Shown here piece by piece: positions 16,647 through 23,546 of a DNA stretch of 23,548 nucleotides. The DNA is from an uncultured Bacteroidales bacterium. GTDB taxonomy: Bacteria > Bacteroidota > Bacteroidia > Bacteroidales > UBA932. The notes under the pieces were generated by a model, which saw nothing but the letters and a program-made list of their open reading frames with translations, was not told the origin of the DNA and did not search any database. Position 1 is the stretch's first letter; every line of letters begins with the position of its first letter. A program made the position numbers and the translations under genes. The stretch lies in contig CAKUVA010000029.1 in NCBI GenBank assembly GCA_934693135.1, positions 1 to 23,548 on the forward strand, in the 5' to 3' direction.

Positions 16647-18329
16647 ATGCGTTTAGAATATTTTCTTCCTCTATTATTGCTTGTGAATGCATCATGTGAT
16701 AAGAACAATGTTCCGAAAGAAGAATCTGATACATTTTTTGGAGCTGCAGTCCCTCAACAAGGCATTTCTAAAGTGAATATGATGGATGATTTCCCAGGAT
16801 CATATCTTATGGTGGATTGGGAAACAAAGGCAAAAAATTATGATGCGTATGTGTTCGACTGGAATCGTACATCTGGTCCAGGAGCGCTTATTTGGATGGA
16901 TATCAGTGGAAAAGAGCCTGGATTTGGTCTTTATACGACAGTTGGAGACGTTAGGCAGGGGCCTTCCAACCCTTCCGGTCATGAAGCCATAAACACTATA
17001 GCGGCAGTCCTTAGTGGAGGATTGATGGGCATAGACAAGACAAATCAAGATGGATTCAACTATCCTAAAATGCTTCAGAACTACTTCGCTTCTACAAACG
17101 GGTGGAATATAATGCTGAACAATACTTCAGGATATGCAACTGACTGGTGGTATAATATCCTTCCTAATATCTTATATTATGGAGTATGTGATATCTTTCC
17201 TAATGTCTCTGGTGCCGCAGATATACAGAAATGCATTGCAGAACAGTTTGCATCTGCGGATAAGGCTCTTGGAAAATCATACGATTGGTCATATTTCGAC
17301 TATGGGCTAATGCGAGGAGTGTCCAACAGAATACCACATCAGCAGGACGCGGCAGGTGGGCATGGCTATGTCCTTCTTTGTGCGTATCATAAATTTGGTG
17401 ATGAAAACTATCTTGAACATTGTAAGAATGCCATAGATGTTCTTAATTCACAGACAGAAAGCCGTTTTTATGAAATACTCCTTCCGTTCGGTATTTATAC
17501 GGCTGCACGTTTGAATGCTGAAGAGGGAACTGACTATGATGTAAAAAAGATGCTTAACTGGGTATTCAACGGCAGTGCCGGGAGGAGCGGATGGGGCGTT
17601 ATAACAGGAAAGTGGGGAACGTACTCTGTAGATGGCCTTCAAGGAAGTACTACAGATGGAGGAGGATATGCATTCCTAATGAATAGCTTCGAAATGGCGT
17701 GGCCGCTTGTACCGATGGTAAAATACCAACCTCAATTTGCCGCAGCAATAGGAAAATGGATGCTTAACAATGCAAGTGCTTCCCGACTTTTCTATCCTTG
17801 TGATATTGATGATGAACATCAATATGCTCCGGAACTGAAGAATCTTACATCTAATAATGTTGCATACGAAGGATTGAGGTTTAGTGACAGATATGGAAAT
17901 AAAAATGTTTGTCCGATAGCAGAGGGTGATGGACCATCGTGGACGAGTTCTAATCCTGTAAGTTCAATGTTTAGTCTTTATAGTACTTCCCCTGTTGGAA
18001 TATTCGGTTCAATGATAAGAAAGACTGATGTTGATGGTATTTTAAGACTTGATTGCAATGTGACAGACTTTTATGCAGAGAGACCATATCCGGTATATCT
18101 GTACTATAATCCGTATGGAGAAGAAAAATCTGTGACATATCATACAGATGATAAAAAAGATATCTTTGACATTGTTTCAAAGTCATTCCTTGGCAAGAAT
18201 GTGTCAGGAAGTGGACATATAATCATACCACCGAAAGGGGCTGTCGTGGTTTACGAATTTCCTGCTGGAACGGTACTTAAGTATGATGATGGCAAGATTA
18301 TAGCTGATGGAAAATACATTATATCATGA
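16647..18329 (+). CDS. Unrecognised PUL lipoprotein B, paralogue of lipoprotein A
   Basis: A 560-residue protein that aligns over almost its full length with lipoprotein A (9223-10953), with more than half the residues identical by eye. A short signal peptide ends at Cys17 (NASC) and is followed by DKNN, a weaker acidic signal than in A, so it may face the periplasm. Shared blocks include GLYTTVGDVRQGP, GIDKTNQ (D130), DWWYN (D166), WSYFDYG (D218), QQDAAGGHGYVL (D234), ESRFYEILLP (E271, E276), GLQGSTTDGGG (D337), YEGL (E408) and GDGP (D428). It lacks the roughly eight-residue Gly-rich insertion before DWW present in A. The conserved catalytic-looking residues argue for two active enzymes of different specificity rather than a decaying copy. 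Function is unknown. It is the last PUL gene, preceded by a terminator-like hairpin. Confidence 0.85.
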   Translation: MRLEYFLPLLLLVNASCDKNNVPKEESDTFFGAAVPQQGISKVNMMDDFPGSYLMVDWETKAKNYDAYVFDWNRTSGPGALIWMDISGKEPGFGLYTTVGDVRQGPSNPSGHEAINTIAAVLSGGLMGIDKTNQDGFNYPKMLQNYFASTNGWNIMLNNTSGYATDWWYNILPNILYYGVCDIFPNVSGAADIQKCIAEQFASADKALGKSYDWSYFDYGLMRGVSNRIPHQQDAAGGHGYVLLCAYHKFGDENYLEHCKNAIDVLNSQTESRFYEILLPFGIYTAARLNAEEGTDYDVKKMLNWVFNGSAGRSGWGVITGKWGTYSVDGLQGSTTDGGGYAFLMNSFEMAWPLVPMVKYQPQFAAAIGKWMLNNASASRLFYPCDIDDEHQYAPELKNLTSNNVAYEGLRFSDRYGNKNVCPIAEGDGPSWTSSNPVSSMFSLYSTSPVGIFGSMIRKTDVDGILRLDCNVTDFYAERPYPVYLYYNPYGEEKSVTYHTDDKKDIFDIVSKSFLGKNVSGSGHIIIPPKGAVVVYEFPAGTVLKYDDGKIIADGKYIIS

Positions 18330-18379
18330 TTTTTGGTATATTTGGAGATATATAATGCCGAGTTTTCATTTTTAATTAC

Positions 18380-18387
18380 TATTTTTG
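18380..18387 (+). promoter_or_regulatory. -7 element of the transketolase promoter
   Basis: TATTTTTG matches TAnnTTTG and lies 39 bases before the ATG at 18427. A second match, TATATTTG, lies at 18337-18344, just after lipoprotein B. The palindrome TGTTAACA lies in the leader at 18402-18409. The position supports start 18427 over the in-frame ATG at 18385, which overlaps the element. No clear -33 TTTG is seen. Confidence 0.55.
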
Positions 18388-18426
18388 CATTTCGTTACAT
18401 TTGTTAACATTTTAACCACGTTATAT

Positions 18427-19266
18427 ATGGCAAAAGTTGAAGAACTGAAAAGAATTGCATCTCAGGTGAGACGAGACATCGTCAGAATGGTAACAGATGC
18501 CCAGTCTGGCCATCCAGGCGGCTCCCTGAGTAGTGCTGATGTGCTCACTGCTTTATATTTCAACGAGATGAATATTGATCCTACACATTGGTCAAGAGAG
18601 AGCAAGGGACAGGATGTATTCATTCTCTCAGCAGGACACATTACCCCGGTTTATTATTCTCTTCTCGCGAGGAGAGGCTATTTTCCGGTAGCAGAGCTTG
18701 CTACATTCAGGAAATATGGTTCTCGTCTTCAAGGGCATCCTTCTGTAGAGAAAGGCCTTCCAGGAATTACCCAAGCTTCTGGCTCTCTCGGACAGGGACT
18801 TTCCGCTGCTGCTGGAGTTGCGCTTGGAAAAAAACTTGATAAAGAAGACAGGTTTGTATATGTTCTCTGTGGAGATGGTGAAAGTGAAGAGGGGCAGATC
18901 TGGGAAGCCGGCATGTTCGCTGCACATCATGGCTTAGATAACCTTATTGCCATGACTGACTGGAATGGACAGCAGATTGATGGAACAGTTGAGGCTGTAT
19001 CTGGTCAGGGAGATCTTGAAGCCAAGTGGAAATCATTCGGGTGGAATGTTATAGTGGCTAATGGCCATGATTTCGACTCAATTCTTTCAGCGTTTGCTTC
19101 AGCTCGTGAAAATAAGGGCAAACCTACTATGATCCTCTTTAAGACTGAAATGGGACATGGTGTTGACTTTATGGCAGGCACATGCAAATGGCATGGCAAA
19201 GCACCTTCTCAGGAACAGTGTCAGGCGGCACTTGCTCAGCTTGAGGAAACATTGGGGGACTATTAA
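18427..19266 (+). CDS. Transketolase, N-terminal (thiamine-diphosphate binding) subunit
   Basis: Transketolase moves two-carbon ketol units between sugar phosphates in the non-oxidative pentose phosphate pathway. This is the first half of a two-gene form: 279 residues holding the pyrophosphate domain. Key blocks are SGHPGGSLSSADVLTALYF near the start, ILSAGH, QGHPS, ASGSLGQGLSAAAGVALG, and the cofactor motif GDGESEEGQIWEA ending in the DWNG loop (about 155-190). The ATG at 18427 gives the usual MAKVEELKRIA start; the in-frame ATG at 18385 would lie on the promoter. The C-terminal subunit follows after 20 bases and the two must associate to form the active site. The usual symbol is tktN or tkt, which I leave out as not standard. 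Confidence 0.93.
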   Translation: MAKVEELKRIASQVRRDIVRMVTDAQSGHPGGSLSSADVLTALYFNEMNIDPTHWSRESKGQDVFILSAGHITPVYYSLLARRGYFPVAELATFRKYGSRLQGHPSVEKGLPGITQASGSLGQGLSAAAGVALGKKLDKEDRFVYVLCGDGESEEGQIWEAGMFAAHHGLDNLIAMTDWNGQQIDGTVEAVSGQGDLEAKWKSFGWNVIVANGHDFDSILSAFASARENKGKPTMILFKTEMGHGVDFMAGTCKWHGKAPSQEQCQAALAQLEETLGDY

Positions 19267-19286
19267 TAGTTAAATGATTATCGAAT

Positions 19287-20240
19287 ATGACAAAGTATAC
19301 AGATACAGGAAAGAAAGATACCCGCAGTGGTTTTGGCGCCGGTCTTTATGAGGCCGGAAAAGCTGATGCCAGAGTAGTCGCCCTTACTGCAGACTTGAAA
19401 GGATCTCTCAAGATGAATGCGTTTGCTGACGAGTTCCCGGAAAGGTTTATTCAATGTGGAATTGCGGAGTCCAATATGATTGGCGTTGCCGCAGGTATGG
19501 CTATTACAGGGAAAATACCATTTGCCGGCTCTTTCGCTGAGTTCGTCACAGGTCGTGTCTACGATCAGATACGTCAGGAAGTCGCTTATGGAGAGACTAA
19601 TGTAAAAATCGCGGCTTCACATGCAGGCGTAACATTGGGAGAGGATGGTGCTACACATCAGACGATGGAAGACATTGCTCTTATGCGTGCGCTTCCCGGT
19701 ATGGTGGTTATAAATCCTTGTGACTACAATCAGACTAAGGCTGCGACTATAGCAGCAGCTAAATATAAAGGCCCTGTCTATCTTCGTTTCGGGCGTCCGT
19801 CTGTGGCAAACTTTACCCCAGAAGATCAGGAATTTGAAATAGGCAAGGCTTATGTGCTTAATGAAGGCAAGGATGTGACAGTGATTGCTACCGGCCATAT
19901 GGTTTGGGAGGCACTCAAAGCTGCTGAGGCACTCGAAGCCGAGGGAATATGCGCAGAGGTTATTGATATTGCTACCATAAAGCCTCTTGATGAAGCTGCG
20001 GTCGTTGCATCTGCACTCAAGACAGGAGCTGTAGTAGTGGCTGAGGAACATAATATGGCAGGTGGCCTTGGAGAGCTTATAGCTGGCGTGTTGGCAGCCA
20101 AGGCTCCTACACCAATGGAATATATCAATGGTGGTGATAAATTCGGCCAATCTGGAACTCCTGCGGAACTTCTTGCTGTCTATGGACTTGATGCTTCGCA
20201 TATCTCAGAGGCTGCCAAGAAGGTGATAACTCGTAAGTAA
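19287..20240 (+). CDS. Transketolase, C-terminal (pyrimidine-binding) subunit
   Basis: The second half of the split transketolase, 317 residues. The pyrimidine domain (about 1-165) includes ADLKGSLKM and CGIAESNMIGVAAGMA, where Glu61 corresponds to the glutamate that activates thiamine diphosphate in known transketolases. It also contains FAGSFAEFVTGRVYDQIR and SHAGVTLGEDGATHQTMEDIALMR. A C-terminal transketolase domain (about 190-317) has VIATGHMVWEAL and the closing DKFGQSGTPAELL. Such split enzymes are common in anaerobic bacteria, often beside full-length copies elsewhere in the genome. Only a few bases separate its stop from the sigma-factor gene, so the two may be co-transcribed. Confidence 0.93.
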   Translation: MTKYTDTGKKDTRSGFGAGLYEAGKADARVVALTADLKGSLKMNAFADEFPERFIQCGIAESNMIGVAAGMAITGKIPFAGSFAEFVTGRVYDQIRQEVAYGETNVKIAASHAGVTLGEDGATHQTMEDIALMRALPGMVVINPCDYNQTKAATIAAAKYKGPVYLRFGRPSVANFTPEDQEFEIGKAYVLNEGKDVTVIATGHMVWEALKAAEALEAEGICAEVIDIATIKPLDEAAVVASALKTGAVVVAEEHNMAGGLGELIAGVLAAKAPTPMEYINGGDKFGQSGTPAELLAVYGLDASHISEAAKKVITRK

Positions 20241-20261
20241 TCTTTGGCATCTGTCAGTCAG

Positions 20262-20798
20262 ATGAGCGATGACGAGATTATCCGCCTTTACCATGATGGT
20301 AATGAGGAAAGGGCATTTACAGAAATCGTGAAAGCTTATAGTGAACGACTTTACTGGCATGTCCGTCGTTTTGTGTGCTGTCATGAGGATGCGGATGATT
20401 TGGTACAAGAGATTTTTATGAAAATTTGGGCTGCACTTCCTTCCTTTCGGGAGGAGGCGCAGCTTTTCACTTGGTTATATCGCATTGCCACGAATGAGGT
20501 GCTGAATTTCCTTCGTAAGAAAAGAGTCAGAGCAGTATTGAATTTCAAAAGCCTTGACTCTGAGATGGAGCGTCTTATAGATAACGATCCATACTTCGAT
20601 GGAGATGCTGCACAACGTGTTCTAATGAAAGCTATGCAGAAACTTCCGCAGAAACAACAGATAGTATTCTCGTTGAGGTATTTTGATGATATGAAATATG
20701 AAGATATAGCTCGTATCACAGGAACATCCGTTGGAGCGCTTAAAGCTTCGTATCATATAGCATACGAGAAACTGAAGAAAGAAATTTTTGACGAATAG
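20262..20798 (+). CDS. ECF-family RNA polymerase sigma factor
   Basis: A sigma-70 family factor of the extracytoplasmic function class, 178 residues from ATG 20262. Region 2 is clear (DADDLVQEIFMKIWAAL, then FTWLYRIATNEVLNFLRKKR). Region 4 lies at the C-terminus (LPQKQQIVFSLRYFDDMKYEDIARITGTSVGALKAS), with the helix-turn-helix that reads the -35 element. A TTG start at 20244 would add six residues (MASVSQ) and begin three bases after the transketolase stop; I prefer the ATG. The next gene encodes a one-pass membrane protein placed as an anti-sigma factor would be, and the third a periplasmic Spy-like protein. Together they suggest an envelope-stress circuit. The signal is not known. Confidence 0.92.
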   Translation: MSDDEIIRLYHDGNEERAFTEIVKAYSERLYWHVRRFVCCHEDADDLVQEIFMKIWAALPSFREEAQLFTWLYRIATNEVLNFLRKKRVRAVLNFKSLDSEMERLIDNDPYFDGDAAQRVLMKAMQKLPQKQQIVFSLRYFDDMKYEDIARITGTSVGALKASYHIAYEKLKKEIFDE

Positions 20799-20831
20799 AA
20801 ATTAAACTTGTTGCTTTGGAATGCATCTAAT

Positions 20832-21242
20832 ATGATGAACATGAAAACTGAACTTGGTATGACTGACGGTAAAAATAACAGAAAGATGCCTTATGCTGTA
20901 CCGGAAGGATATTTTACTCAACTTGTGAGTAGATTGGACGAAATTCCTTATGCAGCGAAGGCACCTTCTGCGTGGGATAAGGTAAAACCATATATTGCAA
21001 TGGCTGCTGCCTTTGCTATCATCATATCTGGAGGTACAGCAGTTCTTAAGAAGACGGCAAGTCCACATACTGATGTCTCAACTTTAGAGATGATGCAGCT
21101 TGCAGATTTGGTACCTGTTACGGATCCATATATGATTTATGTAAAGACTAACCCTGAAGATATCTCTGAAAAAGAAATAGCGGAATATCTGATTGATTCA
21201 GGTACATCTTTGGAACATATAGAATATTATAAGGCTAAATAA
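20832..21242 (+). CDS. One-pass membrane protein, probable anti-sigma factor
   Basis: A 136-residue protein from ATG 20832; an in-frame TTG at 20808 and ATGs at 20835 and 20841 are alternatives. The N-terminal cytoplasmic part contains the YAVPEGYFTQLVSRLDEIP motif seen in many small Bacteroidota proteins encoded after ECF sigma genes. One membrane segment lies at about residues 47-69 (AMAAAFAIIISGGTAVL). A periplasmic tail of about 67 residues follows, acidic in its second half. It lacks a visible zinc-binding HxxxCxxC motif. Its place between a sigma factor and a periplasmic protein fits an anti-sigma factor, but no sequence signature proves this. Confidence 0.75.
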   Translation: MMNMKTELGMTDGKNNRKMPYAVPEGYFTQLVSRLDEIPYAAKAPSAWDKVKPYIAMAAAFAIIISGGTAVLKKTASPHTDVSTLEMMQLADLVPVTDPYMIYVKTNPEDISEKEIAEYLIDSGTSLEHIEYYKAK

Positions 21243-21258
21243 GAAAAATTTTGACGAT

Positions 21259-21720
21259 ATGGGAAAAATGGCCAAACACATAATGATAGCACTTGTCGTG
21301 ATGGCAGTGCTCCTTTTTTCTTCGTTCAAGGTTTCTGCTCAGCATCAGAGAGGTTGGCAGGACAAAATGAGAGCTGAACGTGTGGCATATCTTACTGAGG
21401 CTATGGATCTTACGTCTGATGAAGCAGAAAAGTTCTGGCCTGTGTATAATGAGATGGAAACTGTAAGGAGAGCATCTTTCGGGAGAATTATGAAGTCTCT
21501 CAAGGCTTTGAATGAGGCTATTGAAGCAGGTAAGCCAAGTAGTGAAATATCATTGCTGTTGGACAATTATCTGAAGGCTATGAGTGCATCTAAAGATGTT
21601 GAATCCAAGTTTGTTCCTAAATTTACCAAAATCCTTCCTGTTGAAAAGGTCGCTAAACTTTTTATTGGAGAAGAAAATTTCCGTCGCAATCAAATCGGGC
21701 GTTGGAATCCTGAGAAGTAG
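21259..21720 (+). CDS. Spy/CpxP-like periplasmic helical protein
   Basis: A 153-residue exported protein with a signal peptide ending VSA-Q at about residue 27. The mature part is almost all helix and highly charged. It contains RVAYLTEAMDLTSDEAEKFWPVYNEME, which resembles the LTxxQ-type region of Spy/CpxP periplasmic chaperones and of the Bacteroidota heavy-metal-sensor-like group. It has no cysteine and no obvious metal-binding cluster. It lies 16 bases after the probable anti-sigma gene and so is the third member of a sigma, anti-sigma, periplasmic-partner unit. It may be an effector, such as a chaperone, or the stress sensor itself. ATG 21268 is a possible alternative start. Confidence 0.75.
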   Translation: MGKMAKHIMIALVVMAVLLFSSFKVSAQHQRGWQDKMRAERVAYLTEAMDLTSDEAEKFWPVYNEMETVRRASFGRIMKSLKALNEAIEAGKPSSEISLLLDNYLKAMSASKDVESKFVPKFTKILPVEKVAKLFIGEENFRRNQIGRWNPEK

Positions 21721-21755
21721 AGATTAGCTGCATTGACTTTAAATAGTTTTTAAGA

Positions 21756-21784
21756 ATTTCTATGCAAAGAGATAGAAATCTTTT
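21756..21784. terminator. AT-rich hairpin at the convergent junction
   Basis: An 8-bp stem (21756-21763 with 21772-21779, eight-base loop) is followed on the plus strand by CTTTT. On the minus strand the hairpin overlaps the trmN6 stop codon and is followed by mixed T-containing sequence. It may end transcripts from either side. The weak AT-only pairing makes it less certain than the next hairpin. Confidence 0.4.
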
Positions 21785-22548
21785 ACAAGGGAGATATACT
21801 CATCAGTATATTTCCCATTTTTCATAATTGTCAATGACCTTTCTATGTCATGTTGCTGTGTCGAGTCTGCATAGGTGTTTAGTGATTCATGAGATATATG
21901 CTTCTTGCAAAATGAGGCTATTATTCTTGAATACGCTTTTCTCTCTATAGTCTTTATCCTTAATATATTAGTAAGTCTTAGTCCATTCATAGTCGCATAC
22001 CTCATCAGTGCTTTTTCCTGGTTTGCCGGCAATATGATAGACACCTCACCATTTTCTGTTAGGTGGTATCCTGCAAAATCAAGAACCTCTCGGAAAGAGA
22101 GTCCTGTTTCATCTGTATGACGCGCTATAGTCTTTTTCGCATCAGGATTCGTCAATGAAGAATCATAGTATGGTGGATTTGAAACTATCAAGTCGTAACT
22201 CTCTGCCTCGTCTCTTAACTCCTCCAACGATTGCTGTCGTGCCTCTAAAATATTTGCCCAATATGACGCTGCGAAATTTTCAGCTGCTTCCTCAGCTGCG
22301 TCTTTGTCAATGTCAATGCCTGTGATTTTCAGATTGATGTCTTGACCTATGTCAATGCCACAAGATGCATTCTCTAATCTTTGTGCTATCATCAATGCGA
22401 CTGTTCCTGTTCCAGTACCGATGTCAAGAACTTTCCTGAACGATGTTGATATAGGACATGTGGCTCCTAATAGTACCCCATCCGTGTTGACCTTCATGGC
22501 GGATTTCTCATTCCTGACCTCGAATCGTTTGAAACGGAAGATGCTCAT
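21760..22548 (-). CDS. trmN6: tRNA1(Val) adenine(37)-N6-methyltransferase-like protein (TrmN6/YfiC family)
   Basis: Enzymes of this family use S-adenosylmethionine to methylate N6 of A37 beside the anticodon of valine tRNA. The 262-residue product begins [29 protein letters not shown], typical of the family. The SAM-binding motif VLDIGTGTGTVALMIAQR lies at about 40-57, and an acidic ribose-binding motif GIDIDKDAAEEA at about 77-88. The catalytic NPPYYDSS lies at 124-131, where the NPPY motif marks exocyclic-amine methylation. Its start codon overlaps the lolD stop by one base, so it is translated from the lolD transcript. Its 3' end is convergent with the Spy-like gene and carries that gene's terminator on the opposite strand. 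The exact tRNA target in this organism is inferred. Confidence 0.88.
   Translation of the reverse strand: MSIFRFKRFEVRNEKSAMKVNTDGVLLGATCPISTSFRKVLDIGTGTGTVALMIAQRLENASCGIDIGQDINLKITGIDIDKDAAEEAAENFAASYWANILEARQQSLEELRDEAESYDLIVSNPPYYDSSLTNPDAKKTIARHTDETGLSFREVLDFAGYHLTENGEVSIILPANQEKALMRYATMNGLRLTNILRIKTIERKAYSRIIASFCKKHISHESLNTYADSTQQHDIERSLTIMKNGKYTDEYISLVKDFYLFA
21789..21822 (+). terminator. Intrinsic terminator of the sigma/Spy operon, inside trmN6 coding sequence
   Basis: A 12-bp stem (21789-21800 with 21805-21816, one G-T pair, CATC loop) is followed by ATTTTT. It is oriented to stop rightward transcription after the Spy-like gene, whose stop lies 69 bases upstream. It occupies the last coding codons of the convergent methyltransferase gene. 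On the minus strand no T-run follows. Confidence 0.6.
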
Positions 22549-23216
22549 TATATTGTCGGCTTGTCTATGAATAATCCGTCACACATGTATAATGTTCTAT
22601 CGCACATTTTAGCCAGTTCTGGATCATGCGTAACGATGATGATAGTCTGTCCGAACTCATCTCTTAGTTTGAAGAATAGCTTATGCAACTCAGTTTTCGT
22701 GATGCTATCCAAATTTCCTGATGGTTCATCTGCAAAAAGTACAGCCGGGTGGTTTATCAATGCTCGGGCAATTGCGACTCGTTGCTGTTCTCCACCGGAA
22801 AGTTCGGATGGCTTGTGGGTTATCCTCTCCGAAAGGCCGAGAGTAGCAAGAAGTTTTTTAGCTTCCTCCTTCGCTTCTTTTTCCTTGCGCCCTGCTATTA
22901 GTGCTGGAATCATCACGTTCTCCAATGATGTGAATTCTGGTAGCAGATGATGAAATTGGAATACGAACCCGATTTTCTTGTTGCGGAATTCGCTGAGCTG
23001 TCGGCTATTAAGGTGCAATACATCAGTGCTGTCGATTGTCAGGCTTCCTGTGTCTGGAGTCGACAATGTGCCTAAGATTTGGAGCAATGTTGATTTCCCA
23101 GCTCCGGAAGCACCCATTATGGAAACAACCTCTGATTCCTTTGCTTGAAAACTTATGCCTTTCAGCACTTTTAATGCGCCGAATGATTTCTCAATATCTT
23201 TAGCCTCTATCATCAT
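22548..23216 (-). CDS. lolD: LolD-like lipoprotein-release ABC transporter ATP-binding protein
   Basis: The ATPase of the LolCDE-type complex that extracts lipoproteins from the inner membrane for transfer to the outer membrane. The 222-residue product is a single complete ABC domain: Walker A GASGAGKS (35-42), Q-loop [12 protein letters not shown] (84-95), signature LSGGEQQ (139-145), Walker [13 protein letters not shown] (159-170) and switch His197 (VTHD). The FHHLLPEF stretch after the Q-loop is characteristic of the LolD/MacB-type group. The membrane partners are not in this window. A related exporter subunit is possible, but LolD fits best. The start at 23216 is preceded by a leftward -7 element at 23300-23307. 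Confidence 0.85.
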   Translation of the reverse strand: MMIEAKDIEKSFGALKVLKGISFQAKESEVVSIMGASGAGKSTLLQILGTLSTPDTGSLTIDSTDVLHLNSRQLSEFRNKKIGFVFQFHHLLPEFTSLENVMIPALIAGRKEKEAKEEAKKLLATLGLSERITHKPSELSGGEQQRVAIARALINHPAVLFADEPSGNLDSITKTELHKLFFKLRDEFGQTIIIVTHDPELAKMCDRTLYMCDGLFIDKPTI

Positions 23217-23299
23217 AATGTCTGGAGATTGACTATCAATGAGATATTTTATAAGCGGTATCTTTTATGTGCTCTTTCTGAAATATCACCTTGACAATG

Positions 23300-23307
23300 C
23301 AAATTTA
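23300..23307 (-). promoter_or_regulatory. -7 element of the lolD-trmN6 promoter
   Basis: On the minus strand the bases read TAAATTTG, matching TAnnTTTG, with a leader of about 75 bases to the lolD ATG. A -33 TTTG is not clear at the expected spacing. The rest of the 23217-23379 gap shows no gene. Confidence 0.45.
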
Positions 23308-23379
23308 GCAAGAATTAAGTAATAGTCATTAGTCCTTTTCGAGCCATTGTAAGAAATCTTGTAAAAAACTTTCAAAAAG

Positions 23380-23410
23380 TTTGGTAATTAGAAAAAAAGA
23401 CGTAACTTTG
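23380..23410 (+). promoter_or_regulatory. Consensus Bacteroidota promoter of tRNA-Pro
   Basis: TTTG at 23380-23383 and TAACTTTG at 23403-23410, separated by 19 bases, match both the -33 and -7 consensus elements. This is the most complete promoter in the window, as expected for a constitutive stable-RNA gene. The predicted transcript has a 5' leader of roughly 55 bases before the mature tRNA. Confidence 0.8.
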
Positions 23411-23472
23411 CAATCCCATTTGAGGAATATTACTCGTGTGGGACCGGAGGGGAAAAACCAAAGGTTTGTTCT

Positions 23473-23546
23473 CGGGGTGTGGCGCAGTTGGCTAGCGCAT
23501 CTGGTTTGGGACCAGAGGGTCCTGTGTTCGAGTCACAGTACCCCGA
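23473..23546 (+). tRNA. tRNA-Pro, anticodon TGG
   Basis: A 74-base cloverleaf. The acceptor stem is CGGGGTG with TACCCCG (one G-T pair). The D arm contains GGCGC...GCGC. The anticodon stem TCTGG/CCAGA encloses a seven-base loop with TGG at 23507-23509. The T arm is CTGTG-TTCGAGT-CACAG. The discriminator is A at 23546. The next two bases are CT at the window end, so CCA is not encoded and would be added after transcription. Confidence 0.95.

Noticed and set aside
18385..18426. N-terminal extension of 14 residues on transketolase subunit 1
   Set aside because: The upstream ATG lies on the TATTTTTG element, and the ATG at 18427 gives the usual family start.
18330..18426. Terminator after lipoprotein B
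   Set aside because: Only short palindromes (ATCATGAT, TGTTAACA) are present, with no GC-containing stem followed by T residues.
19617..20201. Minus-strand open frame of 194 residues opposite transketolase
   Set aside because: Cys/Ser/His-rich composition, no recognisable motif, and full overlap with a secure gene; a shadow frame.
23411..23472. A second, degenerate tRNA gene in the leader of tRNA-Pro
   Set aside because: Only the anticodon-arm-like stretch matches; no acceptor, D or T arm can be drawn.
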